From an uncultured Oscillospiraceae bacterium (GTDB taxonomy: Bacteria > Bacillota > Clostridia > Oscillospirales > Ruminococcaceae): DNA of 17,785 bases. The DNA is taken from assembly GCA_910579125.1 (NCBI GenBank), contig CAJTTH010000035.1:1-17785 (forward strand). The letters are read 5' to 3'. Shown here piece by piece: positions 1 through 9,048 of the stretch; the first letter of the stretch is position 1, and each line of letters starts with the position of its first letter. A model generated the notes under the pieces. It ran no database searches, was not told the origin of the DNA, and saw nothing but the letters and a program-made list of their open reading frames with translations. A program made the translations under genes and the position numbers.

Positions 1-14
1 CGTCGTGACTTTTT

Positions 15-326
15 CTATGATTTTAGACGCAATCTCTTAATGTGAACACGATCTAACCATGATTCCTCTGAATAGCGTTGTTTTACTCTATCAAATGTCT
101 GCTGATCAATAAAGTTTTTATCTCCAGCAACATATTGGATAATGGAAAATAAGCGAATAATATCTCTTGGCCTATACCATGTTTGGCCCAATGTGTAATT
201 GTAAAATGGGATTTTTGTGTAACCGATTTGAGGTAGAAAATAATCGGAGTATACATTTTGTGTAGGGGTCAATCCGTGATATTGTTCGCTATATTGAAAA
301 CGTTGAGCATTATTTTCTTTAAAGTG
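15..326 (-). pseudogene. Fragment resembling the C-terminal part of a Sll1717-type P-loop ATPase
   Basis: The reading frame is open from just after a TAA (327-329) to a TAG at 15-17, about 103 codons. The only plausible start inside it is a TTG at 272 without a convincing ribosome-binding site. The translated segment contains YRPRDIIRLFSIIQ, followed some 25 residues later by RYSEESWLD. From memory, an RPRD(I/L)I motif followed by a YSxW-like motif is typical of the distal region of the Sll1717 family of P-loop ATPases. The Walker A and B parts would lie upstream and are absent, so this is a truncated remnant if the match is right. Its DNA is AT-rich, unlike the operon to the right, and it shares the frame of the adjacent RHS piece, probably by chance. 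It could instead be a small unrelated ORF. The family call is weak. Confidence 0.35.
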
Positions 327-344
327 TTAGTAGTGTTTTTATCT

Positions 345-604
345 TTATATATCATACAGATAGTAATGCTTCTCACCGTTGCGTTCCTGCGAAATAAGCT
401 CCTCGCCGCGAGTGCAGCAGGTTTTCAAAGAGCCGTTCTCGTCATACTCCGCAAGCACCTGTGAAAGCGCGCTATTGGTGTCGACAAGATAATAAGTCGC
501 GCTGAGTTCGCCGATCTTCGCTATACGGTTGCCCGCATAGTCGTAGCGGTATTCCTCAACGTTCACCTGCTGCCCGCTCTGTTTTGCTTTCGTGGCGCGG
601 GTGC
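345..604 (-). pseudogene. RHS/YD-repeat protein fragment, truncated at both ends
   Basis: Directly after the stop of the giant gene a second frame encodes about 85 residues of typical RHS sequence: EEYRYDYAGNRIAKI, then TYYLVDTNSALSQVLAEYD, then GEELISQERNGEKHYYLYD. These match the YD repeats just before the RHS-associated core, where YLYDGHGSVR normally follows. Here the frame instead runs YYLYDI and stops (TAA at 345-347), exactly where the DNA turns AT-rich. There is no start codon or ribosome-binding site of its own. The open frame continues rightwards into the giant gene only as an out-of-frame overlap. RHS proteins form large beta-cocoon shells around a variable C-terminal toxin. This piece has neither the shell nor the toxin, so it is best read as the scar of a recombined or deleted rhs gene. 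Confidence 0.8.
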
Positions 605-3600
605 TTAATTCTTTAAATCCACGGTTACTTCCGCGTCTACTATATGACCGAATTTGTCCTCTCCGAAAACGCCGATCTTTAAAATCAACGCTGACGGCGG
701 ACTGCCCGTACCGCTCGAGGACAGCCAATCCCTCACGGCACGGGAGATTTCACCGGGCGAGGAAACCTCGGGCAGAAATACCGAGGGCAAGCGTATCAAC
801 GGTGCTTTCTTACCGAGCGAAGAAAGATCAAAGCAGCAGGTCACCGCCGCCGAACAGCGTTTTTGATTTTCCGAAAGCTCCAGCGTCTCCCATGCCCGTT
901 GAACGGCGCTCTCAATTCCGCTTGCCGTAAACGCCGCGCAAAAATCCGCGCGGATACGCAGCGGCGCAAGTGACACTTCTTCCGTTTGAAAAACGAAAGC
1001 CTCATTTACACACACTCCGCAGCAGTCGAACAAATCTCTGTTCTGTACTATCCACACCGATGGTTCGACTATTGGACAAGCAAAAATTGGAAGCTCCGAA
1101 AGTCCCGACTCGAAAACCAAGTCGCCGCCATGCTCTCCACCCGACACAAGTCTCGGAGCATTGACGCGGATTTTGTGCCTGCGAATAAACGCCTTGCTCT
1201 CCTCTCCGTACACCTCGCAATTAAACTCGACAGAGTCCGAGAGCTTGAAACGAATTTTCAGGATGACCTCCCCGCATCCTGCCGCAAAAGCGGTGTTCGG
1301 CGTTCGGTATGACATTGCCTCGGCAAACTTTCCCGCGGCATCCGCGGCAATCCCGTAAGCCTTTTCAAAGTCGTTCCCCGCCTCCGACAAGGCATGAAGA
1401 AGCTTCTCGCGCTTAAAGTCGTAATCCGCGAGAACGCCGAACAAATAATCCTCTCCGATGGCGCGATTGTTTTTGTTTTCCTCGAACCTCAGCCGCAGAT
1501 AGACGGTCTGCTGCTCGTACGCCTTGCAGGAAATCCTCGCGGAATACGTATAGCGCAGCGTATCGACATCAGAACCGAATTCATGCTGAAGCAGCCGAGG
1601 AGACTCGGGAAAGAACTTCAGCGGGTGCGGGATTCCCGCCTCAGCGCGAAGATCTATCTCGCCGAAGCCGAGAGGGGCGAGCAGACGCAGCCACTTTGAG
1701 CTTTCATACCCCGACGGGTCTGTCTGTACATCATATTCAAAATGCGCGAACGACAGACTCGGATTGCAGCGCTCGTTCGAGTGAAGCAGCTTTCCCGAAG
1801 AATAAACGCAGAAATATTTTTTCTCCGCGTCAACTTTTCCGCAGCCAATTTCTGCAGGAGCGCCAACCAAATCGCCCTCCAAGCGGCACGGTCCGCCCGA
1901 ATGCCGTATCACGGCTTTGTAAACTCCGAAAACGTCTGTATCGTAAACGAATAAGAGCGACCGTTTAAAGAGCTGCTCGGCGGTCTCGCAAGCCGCCGCA
2001 AGGTCATCTCCGCCAAACCCATCCACAAGCGGAGCAAGCCTCTCGGCGAAGCGTCGTGCCAGAATTCCTTTCGTTTCAACGACTTTTTCTACAAGCGCGG
2101 GGCATCTCATCACCGCCTCCGCCAGCACCTCGCCGTCAAGCATTCTCTCAACGTCCTCCAGCAGCCGCTTTGCCCAGAACTCGATATCCGTGTCGACATA
2201 ACCCACGCGCAAACTCTCCCCATCAAACGAAGTGACAGCCGTCTCGCGAGTTATTAGTCCGCGCGAGAACGGAGTAGTCGAATAAAACCTCGGCGAGCGC
2301 ACGCTGCCGCTTTCGGTTTCAAGCGTGAACGGCGAGATTTGTATCCCCTCGAAATACGAATTTCGCGGTATCCCGTACAGATCGGAGTCTCCCGCCGCTA
2401 AAATAACGCCCGGCAGTGCCTCGCGGAATTTTTCCTCATATCCTTCTCCGCGCAAAACAACGTTTTCAGCAAATCTCACACCCTCGTATTCAAGTCCGGT
2501 ATTTTTGCGCTCGATTTTGGAAGTCAGCACAATTTTAAAAACCTCCGAGGGAACAGCTGCGGGATCCGCGTCAAACGAAAAGGATAACTCCGCTTCGCAC
2601 TTCCGCGCTCCCGAATCAAGCGTCTCGTAAACCGCGCGAACATACCTTCTGTACCGCTCAAGCTCGTTTGCGTTCAGCGTGTACGTCGCTCCGAGCGTCG
2701 ACAAAAACGATATCTCAATCTCACACTCCGCCTGTAAGGAAGCGGCAAGCGCCGCTTCAGCCGCAGCTTTTACGTCAGCGTTCGGATCAAACGCAAACCG
2801 CGAGGAAACAACAATCGCCGCGCCCTCGCCGCGTTTCACAACAACGTAATTCGTGTCCGTACAGGGGATCTCGTTTATACCAATCACGAAATCGTTGTAA
2901 TCCGCGCAAAGTTCCGTCTCACCCGTTTTAACGGTGTTGCCGAGTACATCGCGTCGGAATATATCAATCGTGAAACACTTGCCTACCGCGCTGTACGGCG
3001 AATCTGAATCGGCACAGAACCTATACAGCGGCACGGCAGTCTCGTAAAACTCCGCGCCGTCCGATTTTTTGCGCGGAAGAATCGGCATTGATTCCAAGAG
3101 TACTCCCGTTTCGGTTCTCGCGGAATAGCCCATAACTCCGAAAAGCTCGGACATCGCGGAGTCCCGCGCGTCCTTCTCCGCGCGGATACCAACACTGCCG
3201 ACAGGATAGTTCGGAGTGAAAATTTTATCCGCCGACCCGATAAACACGGGATCTCCGCCAAGCTCCTCCCCGAAAACGGCACAGTTTACAAAGCTGCCGC
3301 ACAGCCCGTCCTTTTCAAAGACGGTGAGCAAATATATCATCGCTTTCCCATCCTCATCAAACGCGCTTTCGGGAATATCGGAGCAGCAAAGCGAAAACCC
3401 GCCACCTATCACCGAACACTCCCACGCCAAAAGCAGGAACTCACTCGGCTCATCGATTCCCGCGATATTCTCAAATCCCTTTGATTTCCTGAACACACGG
3501 GATTCTATATGAGTTTCCGTCGAAAGGTCGGTCCGAACAAGCACGCAGCTTTCGGGCGCGATCTCAACGTAATCGGCACTCTCTGTGTCAAATTTTGAGG

Positions 3601-6600
3601 GCGCAATGAGCACACGGATTTCCTTGATTCTCTGTGCGCAGCATTCGCGCAAAGCCGAGCGCTCACGCGGTGAAGCACCGCCCAGACGGCAAACGTGCGC
3701 GCTTGTTTTGACGATCCCGAACCCTGTCAGGTTAGCCCAAGCAACCGCTTCGGAGCTGCCCGCTGTTTTCACGCTATCGGCGGCGTTTCTCGACAAATAC
3801 TCCCGCATTTCCCTCGGCAAAGTACACAGCGTCTGCCGCAAGCCGTTTCGCAGAAGAATCTCAGATCTCGCGGACCAGTACCTCGGCACCTCGGAGAAAT
3901 CCGCCGCTTTTTGCGGCGACAAAGCAGTAAGTCTTCCGTTGGGAACCGCGTCATCGAGCGCCTGTCCCTCAAGTACGGCGGTATTCTCATCGACAATGAG
4001 CCAGCCACAGTCGTCGGCTTTTTTTATCGAGAAGGTAAACCGATCGCGCGGAGGATCTATATTAAACTGCTGCCCAAGCAACTCGAACAGCGGCGTAACA
4101 GCGCCCTTATTATCAGGCGAGGGAATCCGCAGTCCCTGAAGGAAAAACCGCGAAAGCACAGCGCTTGTGCGCGAGATATTTTCTTTCGTAATAAGCGTCT
4201 CCCTGAGCGCGCTTTTTGAAAGAGCGCGCGGCGAAACCGTCACGTCCTGAGCGCGCGAAAACTCCGCCGTACCCGCTTCCAGCGCGGCGGCAAGTTCGTT
4301 CGATGAAATTCCCGAGCGGTCGGCAGACACACCCGCAAGCCCCACCCTCGCGCCGCAGAGCACAACGTCCTTCCACTCGCATAGAATCGGCAGCTTCCAA
4401 AGAAAACTTTCGCGCGCCAATCCGTCAAAGTCGGGGCACAAGCGGCGAGCAAGCTCATTGAGCGTGTTGTCGCCGATCACATATTCGCCGTTTATTTTAT
4501 ATTCGGCTGCGCCTTCGGTATTGTCTTCCGAAAAACGTTTCAGGAATGATTCCCAACCGTCCGCCGAGGCGCCGTTTATCAGCGCCGCCGCCTTTGCCAG
4601 ACGCACCGCGTTGTCGCCCGCCAGCGCCGTATATTTTCCGCTTCGCCATGGAACTACGAGCTCGCGTCCGCCGATCTCGCCGCATTCCCAATCCGGTTCC
4701 AGATCGTTGTCCTCAACGATTTTCTCCGCATATCTGAAATATATAACATCGGGGTTGCGCATACGCACGAAGAATATCGCCGCCGCCTCGGTAACGGACA
4801 ATTTCACGGCGCTGTTGTCGAATACGTGATTATGAAGCTTGATCACCCTGCCGCGCGCGGGAAGCATAGACACGCCCGCCGCATTGCTCCACAATGCCTC
4901 GGCGCTCAGCGAAAATCTTCCGCAAATCGAGTTTAAAGTATCTCCCTCACGGATGATGTACGTGTATTTCGGCAGCGTGTCGACATTGAGCGTCAATCCC
5001 GCGTTCCGTTCAAGAAGCTCCTCAGCCGAGATTTCAAATCTCTTCGATAAATCCGCGAAACTCGCCGCCCTCGTCTTTGTGTTCTCGAAGCTCCCGCGGA
5101 ACAAAGAGATGATCTCGGAAAGAAACATCCGAAAATAGTCGATAAAAATCGTTCCGCATATCGGTATGCCTGCACCGCGCGCGGCGGTGCAGGAAATCAC
5201 GTGCAGCGGATCAGCGTTCAGCTTCGCCAGATACTCGTTCACGGTTTGACAGTAGTCCTCCGACACGATGTTTACGCTAAGATCATGTTCGATATTGCCG
5301 CATACGAGCTTTAAGTGGTGCGGCATCGGGAAGAACGCTCCGTTTAAAGCGTCGGAGCTGTTTTCGCCGCCAACCTCAGGCTTTACGTTTACGCGCAGAT
5401 TTTTCTCAAAAAAGTTTTCGAGATCCGAAAGCGACACGCGCTCCTCGGCGTTTGTAGGCAGTGCCTCGGCGTCGTCACGCGTAATAATTTCACCGGAAAA
5501 CGAAGATGACAGCCAGTCAACCAACAGTTCAAAGAGCGTTGAGAAGTCTTCTTCGGTCACCACGCAAAGCAGCGCCGCACAGTATTGAAGCTCTGCGGCG
5601 TTCGGATCTTTTACGGAAAAAAGCGGCGCCGTACAAACTTCTATCTCTCTATCCCCGAGTTTTACACAGGGGAACAAATTCAGCGCGTGAAACTCCGCGA
5701 GCCCCGCCGCTGAAGCGTTCGCGTCCTCAAGCTTCCACGGAGTCGGTTGATCCTTGCCGAAAGCAAACTCGACGGTCTTGTCGAACACAAATGAGAATTC
5801 TATCTTGAAAAACAAAATCCTGATTGACGCGGAAAGCTCCAAATAAAGCGAAAGCTTCATAACCGACTTGCGGAAGCTCTCGATTGTCAGATCGCACGAC
5901 GCGATTACACAGGCGCTGACGGAGATCGAGATTATTTTCAGGTCGGCGCTCAAGAAAAGCGTTCCGCTTATCCCCGCGACGGCGTGAACAAGATAATACG
6001 CCGCTCCTTTCGAGTTCTTGTCGGAAGGATTAAACACAGCGAACACGCCCTCAAGGATTGCCGAAGCGGTAAGAGACACCCCGCCCTTGATGATTCCGAA
6101 GTCAAACGAGCGTCCGATTCCCGCCTTAATCCCTATGCCGATCAGTACCACCGGTGAAAAGTTTCCGTTCGTGATCTTAGGAACGTTTCTCGCCGCGTCG
6201 CCCGTGAGAGTTCCGAAGTAAACTCCGCCGCGCCCCGTGAATATCCCGTATTCCAGCCCGAACGACCTCGAGAAATCTCCGTTGTGCGGAAACCCGAGAT
6301 CAATATAAAAGCTTCCGTTAGTGTAGATCTCCAGCGAAATTTCTCCAAGCGTTACGACCACCGCGCCCAGATCCAGCCGCGACATTCTCTTCGGCAGCGT
6401 CAGAGTGCATCGAAGCATTCCCACCGAATCGGAGATCTTCTGATAAACAAGCTCCAGCTCCAGCCCGTTGAAAAAATACAGCGGCGACTTATCGGTAACG
6501 TCTATGGTAATCTTCGCGCCGTATAGGCACGGATCGATAAAAGCCGCCTGAAGCCGAAACATATCCTTGATCGTGAGATCCAAGCCGAACAGCCAACCGT

Positions 6601-9037
6601 TTTTCTCATCGTACTGAAACTCGGGAACATCGCTTACGGGCTTAAGCCGCTGTTTAAGTGTCTCGACTGCGTCAGTGACCGAGCTTGAATCAATTTCGAT
6701 TTTCATTTTGCTGCCCAGACCTATGTACGCTACCTTTGTTTTTGTCTGCGCGGCTGCCGTGTTATCGGGGGGAGCGCCGTCCAGCACATCCCACGTCAAG
6801 GGATCGTCAAGCCCGTAGGTTTTGTCGAGCAGCTTTCCCGTAAGAATAAAGTCCAACTTGTGCCGATCGCCGCGACAGTTGTCCGCTTTCTTAAAACTGT
6901 AGCGGACGCCTATTTCATCGATGCGCATAAGCCCCGCAACGGATATATTCGCGCTGTAGATAACGGCGGCGGTCTTTTGGGCGGCGTTTATGACGATAGA
7001 AAAATCCGAAAGATTAATCTTATTAAGAATGTTCCACGGAGCGGGCAGCGAGTTTTTCGCGTTCGGATTGACAAGACGGATAAACGCCAGCACTACATCC
7101 GCGAATGTCATTCCCCCAAGAGAAAACCGCACGATCTCTTCACCGTTTTTATCCTTGTAATATACTCCCTGCAAATACAATTTGTTAAAGGCAAGCCTGA
7201 ACAAAAACTTGATATTTTCGGTGAAAAAATCGTCCGCCTGAACGACCAGCTCCAGCGCCCCGATATCAAGATAAAACAGTGCGGCTCCGTAAAGATGTTC
7301 CGAGTCTTTTTCAATCTTGATTCTTCCGCCGAGATCGAGCCTGTATCCGAGCACGGAAAAACCCGTTGTGCCGATAGCGGCGTTAACGGAAAATTTCCCC
7401 TTACTCGGAGTAAATCCTACCGATAATTCCTTTACAACGATACCCGCGCTACTCTTTGAGGCGCTTATTCCGAACAAACCGCCAAGGAGCTTTCCGATGT
7501 TTATTTCGCCGCTCGAAAGTCCGCCCGCGAAGTTCCAGCATCCCTCGTCATACCTTGCCTGAACCGCGATCTGAAAGCGCTCGTCCCCTGCCGAAAAAAC
7601 GAATTTGCCGCAAAATCCGAAGCTGTTGCCCGATGGACGGATCTCCGCTTCGGCGTATATGCTGTCCACGGAAATTTTCAGGTTTCCAACGCTTATTTCA
7701 ATTATCCCGTTCGCGATGACATTCAGCGAATAACTGCGTTCACGAAGATCGGCAGTCAGTCCGAACGCCGCCAAGGGTTTTCCCCAATCGTCGGGCATAG
7801 GACAACCGAATTCCTCTGCCATTTCGGCGAGCGTAAGCGTTTCCTTCGCGCCGTTTTCAGCCGCAGATTCTGTTTTGTGAAGCTCAAGCGATCCCTCAAA
7901 GCGCTGCTGAGGGAAATACCCTTTCGCGCGACCTATAAGCGTATATTTCCCGAATGTCATAGAGGCGGTACACGAAACGCTGACCGAAATTATCGGTCGT
8001 CCGCTCATGATCGATGCTTCCGTAAACACGGTGAGTTCGCTGAGCTCCAAGCCGCTCACGGGCGTACTCCACGGCTGCTGCAAAGCAAGCGCCGCTTCCA
8101 TATATTCAAGCTCAAATCCGCCGTTTGCTGCGGATTTAATCCTTACGCCCAATCTCTGAAGTCCGAAGCCGCTCAGTACCGTTTTTTCGGGAAGCGCGGC
8201 GGCGATACCCTCAGCGGGAATCGCGAACAGATCCCCCAAATATTTCGCGATATTCGCGGGGGAAAGCACGGGAGAAAAAACCGCTCCCGCATACAGTCCG
8301 CCGCCGTTATCCGAAGGAGCGGAATTCGTAACGTCCACTCGAAAAGTAATTCCTTCGCCCGCGCCGTTCTTTATCTTCAAAAGCAAGAACGCGCGTATTT
8401 CCGGATCGTAAAAAAAACCGCGTCTCGAATCAACGGTACGCAGCGCAAGCTCCGCCTCGGCAGTTCCGCAGGGAAACGCGATCTCTCTCGAGCCGATCGA
8501 GAAATCAAGCGCGTACATCGTGCGTCCAAAATCCGTGCGCACATATCCGGCAAAGCTCATAAGCTCGGGCAGGGTGATTCCCGTGCGGCTCTCCAAGACC
8601 GAACCATTGTCCGAATTCAAGCCTGCCGTCCCCGAGATCCGATATCCGATCATATTGGACGAAACACAAATCTCGGGATTCATGACCGTGAATTCCGAGA
8701 AAAATCCGTTTTTCCCGATAAGCGGACATATATCCCGCAGCTTGCCTTTGCCGTTAACGACGATTCGCGCTTCGAAGCTCACAACGTCGTTATCGACGCG
8801 GATATCAACGGACAGCGCCCCCGCTCCGAGCACATCGAAGGGTTCAATAACAACCGAACCGCCAAGCTTGATTCTGTCCGCGTAAACGCTTAAAGCGCAG
8901 CGCGTGACGGTGATTTCCTTGACGGCGAACGCCTCGGTCAACGCGAAGAACGCATTGCCGAGTATTTCACCATCGATTACGAGAACGTTATTTTTGAGCC
9001 TTCTCGAAAGCTCGGCATACAGTTCGTTTATGTTCAT
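605..9037 (-). CDS. Giant (2810 aa) beta-rich protein with central LysM domain; DUF6603-like N-terminal half
   Basis: The start MNINELYAELSRR is chosen because GAGG lies 7 nt upstream. An ATG 32 codons earlier would overlap the hydrolase gene and encodes a basic, non-conserved-looking extension. Residues 1 to about 1100 are alternating-hydrophobic beta sequence in repeated units (for example near 420-520 and 520-640). They include FTGRGGVYFGTLTGDA near 932-947 and a hydrophobic strand-rich block ending in QPTPW near 1097. This resembles the large proteins labelled DUF6603, whose function is unknown. Residues 1358-1401 (YTYIIREGDTLNSICGRFSL onward, ending RGRVIKL) form a LysM domain, a fold that binds N-acetylglucosamine polymers such as peptidoglycan. 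A degenerate LysM-like unit seems to precede it at 1320-1352. Residues 1400-2810 are also beta-rich and unrecognised. I see no signal peptide, clear transmembrane helix or catalytic motif. As the last and longest gene it is probably the main structural component of the cluster. The 8.4 kb frame is intact, so the gene is likely functional. Confidence 0.85.
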   Translation of the reverse strand: MNINELYAELSRRLKNNVLVIDGEILGNAFFALTEAFAVKEITVTRCALSVYADRIKLGGSVVIEPFDVLGAGALSVDIRVDNDVVSFEARIVVNGKGKLRDICPLIGKNGFFSEFTVMNPEICVSSNMIGYRISGTAGLNSDNGSVLESRTGITLPELMSFAGYVRTDFGRTMYALDFSIGSREIAFPCGTAEAELALRTVDSRRGFFYDPEIRAFLLLKIKNGAGEGITFRVDVTNSAPSDNGGGLYAGAVFSPVLSPANIAKYLGDLFAIPAEGIAAALPEKTVLSGFGLQRLGVRIKSAANGGFELEYMEAALALQQPWSTPVSGLELSELTVFTEASIMSGRPIISVSVSCTASMTFGKYTLIGRAKGYFPQQRFEGSLELHKTESAAENGAKETLTLAEMAEEFGCPMPDDWGKPLAAFGLTADLRERSYSLNVIANGIIEISVGNLKISVDSIYAEAEIRPSGNSFGFCGKFVFSAGDERFQIAVQARYDEGCWNFAGGLSSGEINIGKLLGGLFGISASKSSAGIVVKELSVGFTPSKGKFSVNAAIGTTGFSVLGYRLDLGGRIKIEKDSEHLYGAALFYLDIGALELVVQADDFFTENIKFLFRLAFNKLYLQGVYYKDKNGEEIVRFSLGGMTFADVVLAFIRLVNPNAKNSLPAPWNILNKINLSDFSIVINAAQKTAAVIYSANISVAGLMRIDEIGVRYSFKKADNCRGDRHKLDFILTGKLLDKTYGLDDPLTWDVLDGAPPDNTAAAQTKTKVAYIGLGSKMKIEIDSSSVTDAVETLKQRLKPVSDVPEFQYDEKNGWLFGLDLTIKDMFRLQAAFIDPCLYGAKITIDVTDKSPLYFFNGLELELVYQKISDSVGMLRCTLTLPKRMSRLDLGAVVVTLGEISLEIYTNGSFYIDLGFPHNGDFSRSFGLEYGIFTGRGGVYFGTLTGDAARNVPKITNGNFSPVVLIGIGIKAGIGRSFDFGIIKGGVSLTASAILEGVFAVFNPSDKNSKGAAYYLVHAVAGISGTLFLSADLKIISISVSACVIASCDLTIESFRKSVMKLSLYLELSASIRILFFKIEFSFVFDKTVEFAFGKDQPTPWKLEDANASAAGLAEFHALNLFPCVKLGDREIEVCTAPLFSVKDPNAAELQYCAALLCVVTEEDFSTLFELLVDWLSSSFSGEIITRDDAEALPTNAEERVSLSDLENFFEKNLRVNVKPEVGGENSSDALNGAFFPMPHHLKLVCGNIEHDLSVNIVSEDYCQTVNEYLAKLNADPLHVISCTAARGAGIPICGTIFIDYFRMFLSEIISLFRGSFENTKTRAASFADLSKRFEISAEELLERNAGLTLNVDTLPKYTYIIREGDTLNSICGRFSLSAEALWSNAAGVSMLPARGRVIKLHNHVFDNSAVKLSVTEAAAIFFVRMRNPDVIYFRYAEKIVEDNDLEPDWECGEIGGRELVVPWRSGKYTALAGDNAVRLAKAAALINGASADGWESFLKRFSEDNTEGAAEYKINGEYVIGDNTLNELARRLCPDFDGLARESFLWKLPILCEWKDVVLCGARVGLAGVSADRSGISSNELAAALEAGTAEFSRAQDVTVSPRALSKSALRETLITKENISRTSAVLSRFFLQGLRIPSPDNKGAVTPLFELLGQQFNIDPPRDRFTFSIKKADDCGWLIVDENTAVLEGQALDDAVPNGRLTALSPQKAADFSEVPRYWSARSEILLRNGLRQTLCTLPREMREYLSRNAADSVKTAGSSEAVAWANLTGFGIVKTSAHVCRLGGASPRERSALRECCAQRIKEIRVLIAPSKFDTESADYVEIAPESCVLVRTDLSTETHIESRVFRKSKGFENIAGIDEPSEFLLLAWECSVIGGGFSLCCSDIPESAFDEDGKAMIYLLTVFEKDGLCGSFVNCAVFGEELGGDPVFIGSADKIFTPNYPVGSVGIRAEKDARDSAMSELFGVMGYSARTETGVLLESMPILPRKKSDGAEFYETAVPLYRFCADSDSPYSAVGKCFTIDIFRRDVLGNTVKTGETELCADYNDFVIGINEIPCTDTNYVVVKRGEGAAIVVSSRFAFDPNADVKAAAEAALAASLQAECEIEISFLSTLGATYTLNANELERYRRYVRAVYETLDSGARKCEAELSFSFDADPAAVPSEVFKIVLTSKIERKNTGLEYEGVRFAENVVLRGEGYEEKFREALPGVILAAGDSDLYGIPRNSYFEGIQISPFTLETESGSVRSPRFYSTTPFSRGLITRETAVTSFDGESLRVGYVDTDIEFWAKRLLEDVERMLDGEVLAEAVMRCPALVEKVVETKGILARRFAERLAPLVDGFGGDDLAAACETAEQLFKRSLLFVYDTDVFGVYKAVIRHSGGPCRLEGDLVGAPAEIGCGKVDAEKKYFCVYSSGKLLHSNERCNPSLSFAHFEYDVQTDPSGYESSKWLRLLAPLGFGEIDLRAEAGIPHPLKFFPESPRLLQHEFGSDVDTLRYTYSARISCKAYEQQTVYLRLRFEENKNNRAIGEDYLFGVLADYDFKREKLLHALSEAGNDFEKAYGIAADAAGKFAEAMSYRTPNTAFAAGCGEVILKIRFKLSDSVEFNCEVYGEESKAFIRRHKIRVNAPRLVSGGEHGGDLVFESGLSELPIFACPIVEPSVWIVQNRDLFDCCGVCVNEAFVFQTEEVSLAPLRIRADFCAAFTASGIESAVQRAWETLELSENQKRCSAAVTCCFDLSSLGKKAPLIRLPSVFLPEVSSPGEISRAVRDWLSSSGTGSPPSALILKIGVFGEDKFGHIVDAEVTVDLKN

Positions 9038-9044
9038 GTCTTTT

Positions 9045-9048
9045 CCTC
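9045..9048 (-). promoter_or_regulatory. Ribosome-binding site of the giant gene
   Basis: Reading the minus strand, TAGAGGAAAAGACATG joins the hydrolase stop (TAG, 9048-9050) to the ATG at 9037. The GAGG core shares its first base with the stop codon and lies 7 nt before the ATG. This fixes the start at 9037 and suggests translational coupling with the hydrolase second half. If so, giant-protein output would depend on ribosomes reaching the hydrolase stop in the shifted frame. Confidence 0.7.

Noticed and set aside
7877..8893. A 338-codon open frame on the plus strand opposite the giant gene, and other plus-strand frames of 100-190 codons across 600-17300.
   Set aside because: They are Arg/Ser/Pro-rich, low-complexity-looking translations lying opposite clearly coding minus-strand genes; GC-rich codon use on the real strand keeps the other strand open.
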